From Nocardioides sp. 503 (GTDB lineage Bacteria; Actinomycetota; Actinomycetes; Propionibacteriales; Nocardioidaceae): DNA of 64,000 nucleotides. Shown piece by piece: positions 38,945-47,592 of the stretch. The notes beneath the pieces were generated by a model that was not told the origin of the DNA, made no database searches, and saw only the letters and a program-made list of their open reading frames with translations. Location of the stretch: assembly GCF_004522095.1 (NCBI RefSeq), contig NZ_SPUI01000003.1, positions 682,001 to 746,000 on the forward strand. The letters run 5' to 3'. A program made the position numbers and the translations under genes. Positions within the stretch are counted from its first letter, which is position 1. Every line of letters starts with the position of its first letter.

Positions 38945-41260
38945 ATGACGCTCGACGACGTGCTGCAGGAGCCGGCCCCCGAGCTGGGCGCCGAGACCGT
39001 GGACCGGCTGCTGACACAGGGCTGGGGCCGCGGCTCGGCGCCCGTGCGCGCCCTGCCCAGCGAGCGCGACCTCAACGCGCTGGTCGGCGACGGGCACGTC
39101 CTCAAGGTCTCGAACCCCGCCGAGCCCCGCGAGAGCATCGAGCTCGAGGTCGCGGTCATGGCGCACGTCGAGGCCACCGATCCCGACCTGGTGATGCCCC
39201 GCACCGTCCCGACCACCAGCGGCGCCCCACTCCTGGAGACCGTCGACGACACCGGACGACCGTGCCTGGCCCGGCTGGTCACGGTGGTGCCGGGCGAGAT
39301 CCTCGAGGGCACGAGCCTCACCGTGTCGCTGGCCGAGCAGGTGGGGGCGCTCGCGGCTCGCACGAGCGTGGCCCTGCAGGGCTTCTTCCACCCCGCGGCG
39401 GGCGGGCGCGGCCTCGACTGGGACGTACGCCGCCTGCCCGACGTCATCGCGGGCGCGCTGGCGTCCGGCGTGCTCGACGCGACGCGCGAGCCGGTGCTCG
39501 CCGGGCTGCCCGAGCGGGTCGGCGGCTCGCTGCGCGCCTGCGCCGCGCTGCCGTCCGGCGTGCAGCACGCCGACGTCACGCTCACCAACGTGCTGGCGCA
39601 GGACGGCCACGTCACCGGGGTCATCGACTTCGGCGACGTCCACCACACGGCCCGCGTGGCCGACCTCGCCGTCACGCTCACGGCCGTGCTCCGCAACTCC
39701 GGCCCCCAGGACGTCGGGCTGTGGGACCTCGCCGCGGCGGTGCTGCGCGGCTACCAGCGGCGCTCGCCCCTCGCCCCCGAGGAGGTCGCCGTGCTCGGCG
39801 ATCTGGTGCTCGCGCGGCTGGCCGTCTCGACCCTGATCTCGCGCACCCGCGCGGTCGAGCACACCGACAACCTCACCTACATCACCCAGTACGACGACGC
39901 CAACGCGCGCGTCCTCGCGGAGCTGGCGGCGCTGACGCCCGAGGACCTGCGCGGCCGTCTGCACCGCCTCGCCGGCACCGCCGAGCCGGACCTCGGGGGG
40001 GACCTCGGGGGGGACCTCGGCGCGCGCCGCGCCGCCGTCATGGGCGGCCCGCTGTCGCCGCTGTTCTACCGGCGGCCGCTGGAGGTCGTGCGCGGCGAGG
40101 GCCCGTGGCTGGTGACGGCCGACGGGCGGCGGATGCTCGACGCCTACAACAACGTCGCCGTCGTGGGCCACGCGCACCCGATCGTGACCCGGGCCGTCAC
40201 CCGCCAGCTCGCGCAGCTCAACACGCACTCGCGCTACCTGCACCCCGGTGTGGTCCGGCTCGCCGAGCGCCTGGTCGCGAGCATGCCCGACGGGCTGGAC
40301 ACCTGCCTGTTCACCACCTCCGGCACCGAGGCCAACGAGCTGGCCTGGCGCCTGGCCACCGAGGCGACCGGGGGCGACGGCGCGGTCATCGCCCGTCACG
40401 CCTACCACGGCAGCACCCGCTGGATGGCCGACCTCAGCCCCAACGAGTGGCCGGCCGGGCACCGACCGGACGGCGTGGCGCTGTTCGAGGCGCCCTACGG
40501 AGCGCCCGACGCCCTGACCGCCGAGGTGGCGGCCGGCCGGGTGCGCGACGCGGCCGCGGAGCTGGCGGCGAGCGGGCACCGCGCCGCCCTGGTGCTGGCC
40601 GACAGCGGGTTCACCAGCGAGGGCGTGCGCGACGCCCCGGCGGCGTACCTCCAGGGCCTGGTCGACGGCGCGCACGAGGCCGGCGCGCTCTACCTCGCCG
40701 ACGAGGTCCAGGTGGGCTACGGGCGCACGGGCCCGCAGCTGTGGCGCTTCACGCTGGCCGGGGTCACCCCCGACATCGTCACGCTCGGCAAGCCGATGGG
40801 CGCGGGCTACCCCGTGGGCGCCGTCATCACGCGACGCGAGATCGCCGACGTGCTCGCTCGCCGCTACGAGTACTTCTCCACCTTCGCCGCCACCCCCGTG
40901 GCCGCGGCGGCCGGCAACGCGGTGCTCGACGTGCTCGAGGACGAGCGGCTGCCCGAGCGCGCGGTCGCGGTCGGCGAGCACCTGCGCGCCGGCGTGCGCG
41001 CCCTGTCGGCACGGCACGACGCCCTCGGCGAGGTGCGCGGCACCGGCCTCCTAGCCGGGGTCGATCTCCTCGCCGGGCGCGACCACGCCCGCGACGTGCT
41101 CGCCGGGCTCGTCGACCGAGGCGTGCTCGCCGGGCTGACCGGGCCCGGCGGCGTCGTGCTCAAGGTGCGCCCGCCGCTGGTGTGGGAGACCGAGCACGCC
41201 GACCTCTTCCTGGCCGCGCTCGACGACGCGCTGGCCGGCCCGATGAGGGCAGGCAGATGA
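38945..41260 (+). CDS. Fused APH-type amino-alcohol kinase / class III aminotransferase (phospho-lyase type)
   Basis: 771 residues. N-terminal ~360: aminoglycoside-phosphotransferase fold with the Brenner-type site SGVQHADVTLTNVLAQDG and the metal motif VTGVIDFGDVHH. A linker with the tandem GGDLGGDLG follows. C-terminal ~400: class III PLP enzyme with FTTSGTEANELAWRLA, LYLADEVQVGYGRTG and the Schiff-base lysine in VTLGKPMGAGYPVG. This pairing mirrors hydroxylysine kinase with phosphohydroxylysine/phosphoethanolamine phospho-lyase. The likely chemistry is phosphorylation of an amino alcohol followed by elimination of phosphate. The substrate is not known. Coupled (ATGA) to the gene at 41257. 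Confidence 0.82.
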   Translation: MTLDDVLQEPAPELGAETVDRLLTQGWGRGSAPVRALPSERDLNALVGDGHVLKVSNPAEPRESIELEVAVMAHVEATDPDLVMPRTVPTTSGAPLLETVDDTGRPCLARLVTVVPGEILEGTSLTVSLAEQVGALAARTSVALQGFFHPAAGGRGLDWDVRRLPDVIAGALASGVLDATREPVLAGLPERVGGSLRACAALPSGVQHADVTLTNVLAQDGHVTGVIDFGDVHHTARVADLAVTLTAVLRNSGPQDVGLWDLAAAVLRGYQRRSPLAPEEVAVLGDLVLARLAVSTLISRTRAVEHTDNLTYITQYDDANARVLAELAALTPEDLRGRLHRLAGTAEPDLGGDLGGDLGARRAAVMGGPLSPLFYRRPLEVVRGEGPWLVTADGRRMLDAYNNVAVVGHAHPIVTRAVTRQLAQLNTHSRYLHPGVVRLAERLVASMPDGLDTCLFTTSGTEANELAWRLATEATGGDGAVIARHAYHGSTRWMADLSPNEWPAGHRPDGVALFEAPYGAPDALTAEVAAGRVRDAAAELAASGHRAALVLADSGFTSEGVRDAPAAYLQGLVDGAHEAGALYLADEVQVGYGRTGPQLWRFTLAGVTPDIVTLGKPMGAGYPVGAVITRREIADVLARRYEYFSTFAATPVAAAAGNAVLDVLEDERLPERAVAVGEHLRAGVRALSARHDALGEVRGTGLLAGVDLLAGRDHARDVLAGLVDRGVLAGLTGPGGVVLKVRPPLVWETEHADLFLAALDDALAGPMRAGR

Positions 41261-42603
41261 GGGGCCGGCCCCGCTTCGAGACCGTCGCCCGGCTGCGGCC
41301 GGTCGAGCTGGTCGTCCCGGACAGCGAGGTCGCCGGCGTCGCGCCGTACGTCGCCGTGCAGGCCGACGTGGCCGGCCCGGGCCCGGTGACGCTCACGCTG
41401 TCCAGCGGCGACACCCGCCTCACCGCGACGTACGACGGCGAGCTGACGCTGGCGGTCACCACCGGCGAGCGGACCACGCGCCACCGCAGCCGCCGCGCCG
41501 CGCGACCGGACGGGCCGGTCGAGGCGGTGGCGCTGACCCTGACCGGTACCCACGTGGCGGTGCTGGGCCGCGAGGCCGGGGGGTGGACGGCTCGCGGCCG
41601 CGTCGACCTCAGCGAGCGCGTCGACACCCGTGACGAGGCCTGGCTGGCCGGGCTGGCCGCCGGCGCGGACGGGCCGGTCGGCGAGGTGCGCTCGGGCGGG
41701 TTCGGCCAGCTGGGCCTGCGCGACCTGCGGCTGGTCACCCACGCCGACGGCACGCCCTACCGGGACGGCGACCAGGCGCTGCTCACCGCGACCAGCGCCG
41801 GGCCGGGCTTCTTCGACACCGCCCACACCTCGGTGTGGGGCCTGGAGCCCGAGCGGCTGGAGCTGCGCCACCGCGGCGACCTGTTCTTCCGGCGCCAGGA
41901 CCGTCCTGGGGTCTACGGCGACCACGCCACGCACCTGGTGCGCGACGGCGACGCGTGGCTGGTCGCCACGAGCACCTGGGGCGACTTCGACCGGGCCGCC
42001 CCGGGCGCGACCGTCGGGGTGACCCTGGCCCGGACGACGAGCGACCTGACCCGCGGCCGGCACGTGCTCGACACCCGGCCGCTCGACCTGCCCACCGCGG
42101 GGCTGCGTTCCGTAGGCGTCTGGGACCCGCACCTCGTACGCGACGGCGGCTCCTGGCTGGTGGCCTACGTCAGCGCCCGGCGGTTCTTCGCCTTCCACCC
42201 CGTCCTCGCGACCGGCCCGGACCTGGACCACCTCACCCTCCGGGCGGCGTCGGAGCGCCGGCGCGCGACCGAGGGTCCGACCCTGGCCCGTCTCGACGGT
42301 GAGTGGCGCCTGCTGGCCAGCGACGGCCGCGAGGGGCGGGTCGGCCAGCGCGCCCGCTACCCGGTGTTCGACCTCGACCTCGCCGAGGTCGACACGCTCG
42401 ACGCCCCCTACCACTCCAACATCCCCTGGCCGACCCTGCTGCCCGTCCGGGAGGGCGACGACAACGAGGTCCTCCTGATCGGTTTCGACGCGACACCCTA
42501 TGGAGGGCGCCTGATCGGGTACGGGAGCCATGGCGACGTGGTCGTGTCCCGCGCCCTCGTTCCCGGCAACGCGCACGGTGGCGTGCCAGGAGGGGCAAGA
42601 TAG
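41257..42603 (+). CDS. Beta-propeller-like protein, possibly glycosidase-related
   Basis: 448 residues, no signal peptide. N-terminal ~150 residues are beta-rich; repeated blade-like motifs follow: DHATHLVRDGDAWLVATSTW, WDPHLVRDGGSWLVAYVS, GPTLARLDGEWRLLASDG. These resemble the blades of five-bladed GH43/GH32-type propellers, but catalytic acids were not identified. Starts on the ATG overlapping the kinase-aminotransferase stop, so it should act with it. Function unassigned. Confidence 0.65.
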   Translation: MRGRPRFETVARLRPVELVVPDSEVAGVAPYVAVQADVAGPGPVTLTLSSGDTRLTATYDGELTLAVTTGERTTRHRSRRAARPDGPVEAVALTLTGTHVAVLGREAGGWTARGRVDLSERVDTRDEAWLAGLAAGADGPVGEVRSGGFGQLGLRDLRLVTHADGTPYRDGDQALLTATSAGPGFFDTAHTSVWGLEPERLELRHRGDLFFRRQDRPGVYGDHATHLVRDGDAWLVATSTWGDFDRAAPGATVGVTLARTTSDLTRGRHVLDTRPLDLPTAGLRSVGVWDPHLVRDGGSWLVAYVSARRFFAFHPVLATGPDLDHLTLRAASERRRATEGPTLARLDGEWRLLASDGREGRVGQRARYPVFDLDLAEVDTLDAPYHSNIPWPTLLPVREGDDNEVLLIGFDATPYGGRLIGYGSHGDVVVSRALVPGNAHGGVPGGAR

Positions 42604-42618
42604 GGGTCGGAGGACCAC

Positions 42619-45600
42619 ATGGTGCACACGCAGGACCTGCTCGCCGGCATCGCCGCGGACAGTCCCGACGGTCTGTGGGTCGTCGACGCCGAGGGCGCCA
42701 CGGTGTTCGCCAACCCGCGGATGGCCGAGATGCTCGGACGGCCCGGCGAGGACCTCTCCTCGGTCACGCTCCGCGACGTGGTCGACGAGGAGGGCCGCGA
42801 GCAGCTGGAGGCCCACCTGCAGCAGATGCGCGAGGGCCATCCCGGCGAGCACAACCTGGACTCGCTCGTGGTCCGGGCCGACGGGTCCCGGGTCTGGACG
42901 CTCGTGAGCTGGGCGCCTCTGCGGTCGCCCGGCGGCGAGCCCCTCGGGTGGCTGCACCGGATCAGCGAGTACGCCGAGCGCAAGAGCCTCCTCGACACCC
43001 TGCAGGACCGCGAGCACCAGCTCGCGGCCGCCCAGTCGCTGGCCCACCTCGGCAGCTGGGAGTGGACCATCGCCACCGACACGATCTGGTGGTCCGACGA
43101 GCTGCACCGCATCTACGGGCTGCGCCCCGGTGAGTTCGAGGCGACGTACGACGCCTTCCTGGCGCACATCCACCGCGACGACCGTCCGCTGGTGGAGGAG
43201 GCGATCGCCCAGGCCTTCGCCGGGTCCGACAGCTTCGGGTGGGAGGCGCGCATCACCCGGGCCGACGGCGAGCAGCGCTGGGTGCGCGGGCTGGGCGTCG
43301 TCGAGCGGGACGAGGACGGCACGCCGCTGCGCATGCGCGGCACCGCCCAGGACATCACCGACCTCGTGCGCGCGGGCGCCGAGGCAGCGGAGGCGACCAG
43401 GCGGCTGCACCTGCTGCGGCAGATGGCCGAGGCCGCCAACCAGTCGAGCAGCCTCGGCGACGCGCTCGGCCACGCCGCCGACGCGCTCGACGGGACGAGC
43501 GGCTGGGACCCCCTCTGCGTGCTGGTCCGCGAGGAGCCGGACGGCCCGATGGTCACGCTGCCGCTGCCGCTGGCACCCGACAGCTGGCTGCCCGGACCCG
43601 ACCTCGACCTGGCCGAGCGCAGCTGGCGCTCGGGGCTGATGGAGATGATGCCGCTGCCGGGACACGAGGGCACCCACACGCTCGTGGCGGTGCCGGTCGT
43701 CGGCGGCCCGGACGTCGCCTGCGTGATCGAGCTCGTGGCCGACGAGGTCCCCCCGGACGAGACCTCGCGCCAGCTCATCCAGCAGGTCGTCGACCAGCTG
43801 AGCCGCGTGGCCGAGCGCGAGCGCAGCGCCGCCGACCTCGCCGCGGCCCGCGACAGCGCCATGGAGGCCTCCCGGCTCAAGTCGGAGTTCCTCGCCACGA
43901 TGAGCCACGAGATCCGCACTCCCATGAACGGCGTCATCGGCCTCAACGACCTGCTCCTTCGCACCGACCTGGACGAGCGGCAGCGGCGGCTCGCCGAGGG
44001 GCTGCGCGGCGCCGGGCTGACCCTGCTCAGCCTGATCAACGACATCCTCGACCTGTCCAAGATCGAGAGCGGCAAGCTCGAGCTCGAGGCGGCCGACATG
44101 GACATCCGCTCGGTCTTCGAGCAGACCGCGGCGGTGCTCGCCGGGCCCGCCCACGAGAAGGGTCTCGAGCTCGTCGTGGCCTGCCATCCCGACGTCCCCA
44201 TGCACGTCAACGGCGACTCGGTGCGCCTGGGCCAGATCCTCACCAACCTGGGCTCGAACGCCGTGAAGTTCACCGACCGGGGCGAGGTGGCGATCCGGGC
44301 GTCCGTGGCCGAGCGCACCGAGGAGGACCTGCTGCTGCGCGTCGAGGTCTCCGACACCGGCATCGGGATCAGCGAGTCCGACCGGGTGGGCCTCTTCGAC
44401 GCCTTCACCCAGGCCGACCTGTCCACCACGCGAGAGCACGGCGGCACCGGCCTCGGGCTCGCGATCTCCCAGCGGCTGTCCGCGGCCTTGGGCGGGGAGA
44501 TCGGGTTCGACAGCACCCCGGGCCGGGGCAGCACCTTCTGGTTCACCGCCCGCCTCGGGCTGGCCGGCGGGGAGGGCCCGGGGCCCGGTGGGCGCAACGG
44601 CTCGACGTCCCCGCTGCGGGGGCGGCGCGTGCTCGTGGTCGACGACAACGAGACCTCCCGCACGGTGCTGCTGGAGCAGCTGGGGTCCTGGCACCTCACC
44701 TGCGTGCCGGCGGCCACGGCCGAGGAGGCCATGGCCGAGGTGGTGCGCTCGTCGCAGGAGCGGGCGCCGTTCGACGCGGTGCTGCTCGACCTGACGCTGG
44801 ACGCCACCGACGGTCTCGCGCTGGCCGCCCGGATCCGGGCCGCCGTACCGTTCGCGCCGCCGCTGCTGCTGCTCACGCGCGACCAGGCCGTCTCGGCAGG
44901 CCGCACCCGTGCCTCGGGCATCGCCGCGACGCTGACCAAGCCGGTGCGCTTCTCCGACCTCTACGACGCCCTGCTCCTCGTCGTCGTCGGGGAGGCGCCG
45001 ACGCCGTCGCCGTCCCGCTCGCCGTCGATCGCACCGCTGGGCGTGCGCGCCCTGGTGGTGGAGGACAACGCCGTCAACCAGATGGTGGCCACCGGGCTGC
45101 TGGAGGCGCTGGGCTGCCGGGTCGACGTGGCGGGCAACGGCGTCGAGGCGGTGGAGCAGCTGCGGGCCGAGCACGAGTACGACGTGGTGCTGATGGACTG
45201 CCGGATGCCGCTGCTCGACGGCTACGACGCCACGCGGGCGATCCGCGCCACCGAGCAGGACCGCCACGTCCCGATCATCGCGATGACCGCCTCGGCGCTC
45301 GAGGGCGAGCGCGAGCGCTGCCTCGAGGCCGGCATGGACGACTTCCTCACCAAGCCCGTGGACCCCTCGCAGCTGGCCCGCGCGCTGTTCCGCTGGGTGC
45401 CGGCAGCGCGCACGCCCGGGGTGGCCGACGCGGCGCCGGAGGCGCGCCCGGGCGACGTCGTCCTCGACCCCGCCCGGGTCGCGATGCTGGCCTCGCTGGT
45501 CAAGGACGGCGTCAGCTTCTTCGACCGCACGCGCACGTCGTTCCTCTCCCGCGTCGACCTGGCGCTCGCCGAGGTGCGCGAGGCGGTCGCCAGCGACAAC

Positions 45601-45807
45601 GCCCCCGGCGCCGAGGCGTCCGCCCACCAGCTCAAGGGCAGCGCCCTCAACCTGGGCCTGCTCCAGGTCGGCGCCGCCGCGGGCGCGGTGGAGACCTACG
45701 CCGGCACCGGCTCGGTCGAGGGCATCGAGCCGCTCCTGGAGGCCCTCGCGGCGACCGTCGTGACCGGCATCGACGCCTTGAACGCGGCGCAGGCGCCTCC
45801 CTCCTGA
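42619..45807 (+). CDS. Hybrid sensor histidine kinase with PAS-PAS-HisKA-HATPase-REC-REC-HPt
   Basis: 1062 residues, no TM helices, so a cytoplasmic sensor. PAS at ~5-115 (DSPDGLWVVDAEGATVFANP), a second PAS at ~140-250 (GSWEWTIATDTIWW), a GAF-like region to ~395, then phospho-acceptor His430 in ATMSHEIRTPMNGVIG. The ATPase has NLGSNAVKFTD, VSDTGIGI and GGTGLGLAIS. REC1 (VLVVDDNETS, VLLDLTLD, LTKPV) and REC2 (LVVEDNAVNQ, VLMDCRMPLLDG, LTKPVD) both keep Asp and Lys. The HPt contains HQLKGSALNLG. A complete phosphorelay in one chain; the output regulator is not in the window. GGAGGACC precedes the ATG. Confidence 0.9.
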   Translation: MVHTQDLLAGIAADSPDGLWVVDAEGATVFANPRMAEMLGRPGEDLSSVTLRDVVDEEGREQLEAHLQQMREGHPGEHNLDSLVVRADGSRVWTLVSWAPLRSPGGEPLGWLHRISEYAERKSLLDTLQDREHQLAAAQSLAHLGSWEWTIATDTIWWSDELHRIYGLRPGEFEATYDAFLAHIHRDDRPLVEEAIAQAFAGSDSFGWEARITRADGEQRWVRGLGVVERDEDGTPLRMRGTAQDITDLVRAGAEAAEATRRLHLLRQMAEAANQSSSLGDALGHAADALDGTSGWDPLCVLVREEPDGPMVTLPLPLAPDSWLPGPDLDLAERSWRSGLMEMMPLPGHEGTHTLVAVPVVGGPDVACVIELVADEVPPDETSRQLIQQVVDQLSRVAERERSAADLAAARDSAMEASRLKSEFLATMSHEIRTPMNGVIGLNDLLLRTDLDERQRRLAEGLRGAGLTLLSLINDILDLSKIESGKLELEAADMDIRSVFEQTAAVLAGPAHEKGLELVVACHPDVPMHVNGDSVRLGQILTNLGSNAVKFTDRGEVAIRASVAERTEEDLLLRVEVSDTGIGISESDRVGLFDAFTQADLSTTREHGGTGLGLAISQRLSAALGGEIGFDSTPGRGSTFWFTARLGLAGGEGPGPGGRNGSTSPLRGRRVLVVDDNETSRTVLLEQLGSWHLTCVPAATAEEAMAEVVRSSQERAPFDAVLLDLTLDATDGLALAARIRAAVPFAPPLLLLTRDQAVSAGRTRASGIAATLTKPVRFSDLYDALLLVVVGEAPTPSPSRSPSIAPLGVRALVVEDNAVNQMVATGLLEALGCRVDVAGNGVEAVEQLRAEHEYDVVLMDCRMPLLDGYDATRAIRATEQDRHVPIIAMTASALEGERERCLEAGMDDFLTKPVDPSQLARALFRWVPAARTPGVADAAPEARPGDVVLDPARVAMLASLVKDGVSFFDRTRTSFLSRVDLALAEVREAVASDNAPGAEASAHQLKGSALNLGLLQVGAAAGAVETYAGTGSVEGIEPLLEALAATVVTGIDALNAAQAPPS

Positions 45808-45857
45808 CGGCTGTGGCCCGGCTCGGTGGCGAGGACCAACGGCCGCCGGCTTTCTTG

Positions 45858-45885
45858 GCCGGGCGCACCAGAACCGGCGCCCGGC
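45858..45885 (+). terminator. Hairpin after the hybrid kinase gene
   Basis: 9-bp stem GCCGGGCGC / GCGCCCGGC with a 10-nt loop, 50 nt past the kinase stop and upstream of the TAGGGT element that may serve as -10 of the dehydrogenase gene. Confidence 0.55.
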
Positions 45886-45986
45886 GCAGCGGTTAGGGTG
45901 ACGAATGTGGGCTGCGCCACCCCTGCGGCCCCACCTCCACCAGGACCGCCCACCCGCGCGGCCGCGACACAGAACGGACGCAACCC

Positions 45987-47075
45987 ATGTCTGAACGCAC
46001 CCCGGTCGACGTCTTCGACCTCGGCGCCGAGCACGAGCAGGTCGTCTTCGCCAACGACCCGGCCACCGGCCTGAAGGCCGTCATCGCGATCCACTCGACC
46101 GCGCTGGGCCCCGCCCTGGGCGGCACCCGGTTCTACCCCTACGCCTCGACCGCCGACGCCGTGCGCGACGTGCTCGACCTCTCCCGCGGGATGTCCTACA
46201 AGGCGGCCCTGGCCGGCCTCGACCTCGGCGGCGGCAAGGCCGTCATCATCGGCGACCCCGCGACGCTCAAGACCGAGGCGCTGTTGCGCGCCTACGGGCG
46301 GTTCGTGCAGTCGCTCAACGGGCGCTACTACACCGCCTGCGACGTGGGCACGTTCTCCCCCGACATGGACGACATCGCCCGCGAGTGCTCGTTCGTCACC
46401 GGACGCACCACCGCCCACGGCGGTGCCGGCGACAGCTCGGTGCTGACGGCGTACGGCGTGTTCCAGGGCATGCGCGCGGCCGCGACCGTCGCGTGGGGCA
46501 CCGACTCGCTCCACGGGCGCACCGTCGGCATAGCCGGCGTCGGCAAGGTCGGGCGCCACCTGGCGCGCCACCTCGTCGAGGACGGCGCGGACGTCGTCGT
46601 GACCGACGTGCACGAGCCGTCGGTCGCGCGGCTGGTCGAGGAGCTGCCCGGCGTCCGGGTGGCGGCCACGACCGAGGCGCTCGTCGCCGGCGCGCTGGAC
46701 GTCTACGCGCCCTGCGCCATGGGTGGCGCCCTCACCGACGAGGTCGTCGACGTGCTGTCCGCGCGGGTGGTGTGCGGCGCGGCCAACAACCAGCTGGCGC
46801 ACCCGGGCGTCGAGAAGACGCTGGAGGACCGCGGGATCCTCTACGCCCCCGACTTCTGCGTCAACGCCGGCGGCCTGATCCAGGTCGCCGACGAGCTCGA
46901 GGGCTTCTCCTTCGACCGCGCCCACCAGCGCGCGACGGGCATCTTCGACACGACCCGGACCGTCTTCGAGCTCGCGGCCGCCGACGGCGTACCGCCCGCG
47001 ACCGCGGCCGACCGCCTCGCCGAGCGTCGCATGCGCGACATCGGTCGCCTGCGCGGGGTGTGGCTCCCGCACTGA
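45987..47075 (+). CDS. vdh: Valine/leucine dehydrogenase (Glu/Leu/Phe/Val dehydrogenase family)
   Basis: NAD-dependent oxidative deaminase of branched-chain amino acids, giving 2-oxo acids. 362 residues, family length. Catalytic lysines in [10 protein letters not shown]...[19 protein letters not shown], Asp in [12 protein letters not shown], and the Rossmann loop [20 protein letters not shown]. In actinobacteria this clade is valine dehydrogenase (Streptomyces Vdh); leucine or isoleucine use cannot be excluded. Confidence 0.88.
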   Translation: MSERTPVDVFDLGAEHEQVVFANDPATGLKAVIAIHSTALGPALGGTRFYPYASTADAVRDVLDLSRGMSYKAALAGLDLGGGKAVIIGDPATLKTEALLRAYGRFVQSLNGRYYTACDVGTFSPDMDDIARECSFVTGRTTAHGGAGDSSVLTAYGVFQGMRAAATVAWGTDSLHGRTVGIAGVGKVGRHLARHLVEDGADVVVTDVHEPSVARLVEELPGVRVAATTEALVAGALDVYAPCAMGGALTDEVVDVLSARVVCGAANNQLAHPGVEKTLEDRGILYAPDFCVNAGGLIQVADELEGFSFDRAHQRATGIFDTTRTVFELAAADGVPPATAADRLAERRMRDIGRLRGVWLPH

Positions 47076-47134
47076 GGCGTCGCGGGTGACCAAGCGCTGG
47101 TGTCACTTGGTCACACGCGTCCCAGCGGCAGTGC

Positions 47135-47203
47135 GAAACTCACGCTTCCGGTGCGAAACTTCGTGCCGGAAGCGTGAGTTTCACCGGGTACCCGGTGAAA
47201 CTC
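47135..47203. terminator. Two overlapping palindromes between convergent genes
   Basis: Hairpin 1: GAAACTCACGCTTCCGG (47135-47151) pairs perfectly with CCGGAAGCGTGAGTTTC (47166-47182) across a 14-nt loop. Palindrome 2: 28-bp perfect repeat at 47176-47203 built on GAGTTTCACCGGGT and its complement. They share GAGTTTC (47176-47182), so only one can form at a time on one transcript. Location between the dehydrogenase (+) and DUF3073 (-) genes suggests bidirectional termination. Confidence 0.65.
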
Positions 47204-47242
47204 CCGCAGCCGGGCAGGACCCGGCGGCGCGGCGAGGGTGGG

Positions 47243-47428
47243 TCAGTCGCGCGACGGCTCGATGACGTCGGCCCACTTCTCGAGGACCTCCGGATCGACC
47301 GGCTCGTCCTTGACGCCGCTGTCACTGTGCAGCTCACTGGCGAGCGCCCCGAAGTCCGTCTCGTGAGTCCGGTACTTCAGGTCGCGTGCGACCTTCGTCT
47401 GCTTGGCTTTAGCTCGGCCGCGCCCCAT
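47243..47428 (-). CDS. DUF3073 family protein
   Basis: 61 residues from the ATG at 47428: MGRGRAKAKQTKVARDLKYR, a strongly basic N-terminus typical of DUF3073, then an acidic C-terminal half ending EKWADVIEPSRD. This family is nearly confined to Actinobacteria, often next to purM/purF as here. Function unknown; the basic start suggests nucleic-acid contact. A longer start at 47461 exists but lies before the conserved MGRGRAK beginning. Confidence 0.85.
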   Translation of the reverse strand: MGRGRAKAKQTKVARDLKYRTHETDFGALASELHSDSGVKDEPVDPEVLEKWADVIEPSRD

Positions 47429-47592
47429 AGGGTCAGCCCCCTCGCAAGTCGGCCGGGGCAACAGTGGCTCCCGGGCTGTCTCAAAGTTTTTCTCGTGAGG
47501 GCAACGCTACCTGTTGCCTGGCTGTTCCCGCACGCCCGGGTGCCATGTCCCCCCGGATTTCGGCTCCCAGAGCGCCAGAAGGGCGCCCACGG

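Noticed and set aside
39990..40021. Tandem GACCTCGGGGGG units as a phase-variable tract
   Set aside because: The unit length is a multiple of three and lies in the linker between two domains; changes would add or remove Gly-Gly-Asp-Leu without shifting the frame.
40864..45627. Very long open frame (1587 codons) on the minus strand
   Set aside because: Antisense shadow of the kinase-aminotransferase, propeller and hybrid-kinase genes. Composition is His/Arg/Ala/Gly-rich as expected from complementary high-GC codons, with no domain motifs.
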